Below, one piece after another: positions 5,110 to 5,688 of a stretch of DNA of 5,688 nt. The stretch spans positions 1-5,688 of the forward strand of contig DSDX01000215.1 in the NCBI GenBank assembly GCA_011048485.1, in the 5' to 3' direction. The notes under the pieces are model-generated. The model had not been told where the DNA came from. It saw nothing but the letters and a program-made list of their open reading frames with translations, and did no database searches. Source of the stretch: Candidatus Aminicenantota bacterium. GTDB lineage: Bacteria > Acidobacteriota > Aminicenantia > Aminicenantales > Saccharicenantaceae. Made by a program: the position numbers and the translations under genes. How positions within the stretch are numbered: the first letter of the stretch is position 1; each line of letters starts with the position of its first letter.

Positions 5110-5688
5110 ATGATAGATATCCGGGAAAAAAAGATCTTCAGCGTCAACGGTTGGGTCATGGTCGCCATCGACCTCGTCGTCTTCTTCGTCTGCGCCCGCT
5201 ATTTCGTCACCCACGTGGACCGCGCCGGCTCCACGGCCGGGATGATTGCCGCGGCCGTGGGGTCCGTGCTGGTGTTCGCCACCTTCGGCGGCTTCTTTCT
5301 CATCCACCCCAACGAGTCCAAGGTCTTCACCTTCCTTGGCAAGTACGTCGGCAGCGCCCGGACGCCGGGCTTCTTCTGGACCAACCCCTTCGTGGTCAAG
5401 AAGAAGGTGACCCTGCGCATCTTCAACTTCAACAGCGACACGATCAAGGTCAACGACGCCCTGGGCAACCCCATCGAGATCGCCGCCGTCGTCGTTTGGC
5501 ACGTCGTCGACTCGGCCAAGGCCCTGTTCAACGTCGAGAGCTACCAGAACTTCGTCGCCATCCAAAGCGAGACGGCCATCCGCCAGCTGGCCGCTCACTA
5601 CCCCTACGACGCCCATGATACGGACACGCAGTCCCTGCGGGGCAACCTCGACGAGGTCGCGGCCGAGCTCAAGGAGCAGGTCCAGAAG
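5110..5688 (+). CDS. SPFH/Band-7 (stomatin/flotillin-like) membrane protein, N-terminal part (3' end outside window)
   Basis: An open frame of 193 codons runs from ATG 5110 to the window end with no stop. AAGGAGG at 5098-5104 sets the start with a 5-nt spacer. The N-terminus MIDIREKK is short and charged. Two hydrophobic segments follow at about residues 15-33 and 45-65, then the SPFH domain: HPNESKVFTFLGKYVG (66-81), GFFWTNPF (87-94), a KKKVTLR strand, and GNPIEIAAVVVWHVVD (119-134), then alpha-helical sequence with YDAHD and charged residues at the edge. SPFH proteins oligomerise on membranes and organise microdomains or control proteases; which of these applies here is not shown. The GKYVG / WTNPF wording matches bacterial SPFH proteins that, from memory, are often followed by a small Arc-type regulator gene. 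The gene has its own promoter and operator and is insulated by the upstream terminator. Confidence 0.9.
   Translation, partial: MIDIREKKIFSVNGWVMVAIDLVVFFVCARYFVTHVDRAGSTAGMIAAAVGSVLVFATFGGFFLIHPNESKVFTFLGKYVGSARTPGFFWTNPFVVKKKVTLRIFNFNSDTIKVNDALGNPIEIAAVVVWHVVDSAKALFNVESYQNFVAIQSETAIRQLAAHYPYDAHDTDTQSLRGNLDEVAAELKEQVQK

Noticed and set aside
1..5688. CRISPR array, tRNA/rRNA, insertion sequence or attachment site
   Set aside because: No repeated spacer-like units, no cloverleaf or rRNA-like stretches, no transposase or terminal repeats were seen on either strand.

Overview
The window is a GC-rich bacterial chromosome segment with seven protein genes, two of them cut by the window ends. Codon use is strongly G/C at third positions, Shine-Dalgarno sites are of the AGGAGG type, and the three promoters I can read are sigma-70-like. 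The mix of genes (ABC-2 export genes, a MauG-type di-heme peroxidase, a Tat-exported aldo/keto reductase with iron-sulfur motifs, a GKYVG-type SPFH protein) would suit an Acidobacteriota/Aminicenantes-like or similar environmental Gram-negative. That placement is a low-confidence impression. There are no RNA genes, CRISPR arrays, insertion sequences or other signs of recent mobility.

Layout. (1) Positions 1-1232, plus strand: the end of an ABC-2 type permease followed 11 nt later by its ATPase, forming an export or membrane-remodelling transporter operon. (2) Positions 1237-2224, minus strand: two small genes, a 100-aa conserved-looking protein of unknown function and a 185-aa exported protein with a calcium-loop-like motif. 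The first ends only 4 nt from the ABC ATPase stop, in convergent orientation. (3) Positions 2225-2382: a compact divergent promoter region. Two perfect TTGACA -35 boxes lie inside a 9-bp inverted repeat and fire outward, one toward the 185-aa gene (apparently leaderless) and one toward the peroxidase. (4) Positions 2383-4933, plus strand: a periplasmic di-heme c-type peroxidase/MauG-family protein, then a Tat-signal aldo/keto reductase with a C-terminal pair of four-cysteine [4Fe-4S] motifs, closed by a strong intrinsic terminator (4958-4989). (5) Positions 5057-5688, plus strand: a separate transcription unit starting with an AT-rich promoter/operator and the N-terminal 193 residues of an SPFH/Band-7 membrane protein that runs off the window.

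How they work together. The permease and ATPase belong to one transporter. The peroxidase and reductase are probably co-transcribed and both exported, so they look like an extracytoplasmic redox pair, although no shared substrate can be read from the sequence. The most interesting non-coding signals are the divergent promoter with its inverted repeat and leaderless start, and the helically phased GATAT/ATATC half-sites over the -10 box of the SPFH gene, which look like a repressor operator. I did not find a clearly new multi-gene system.
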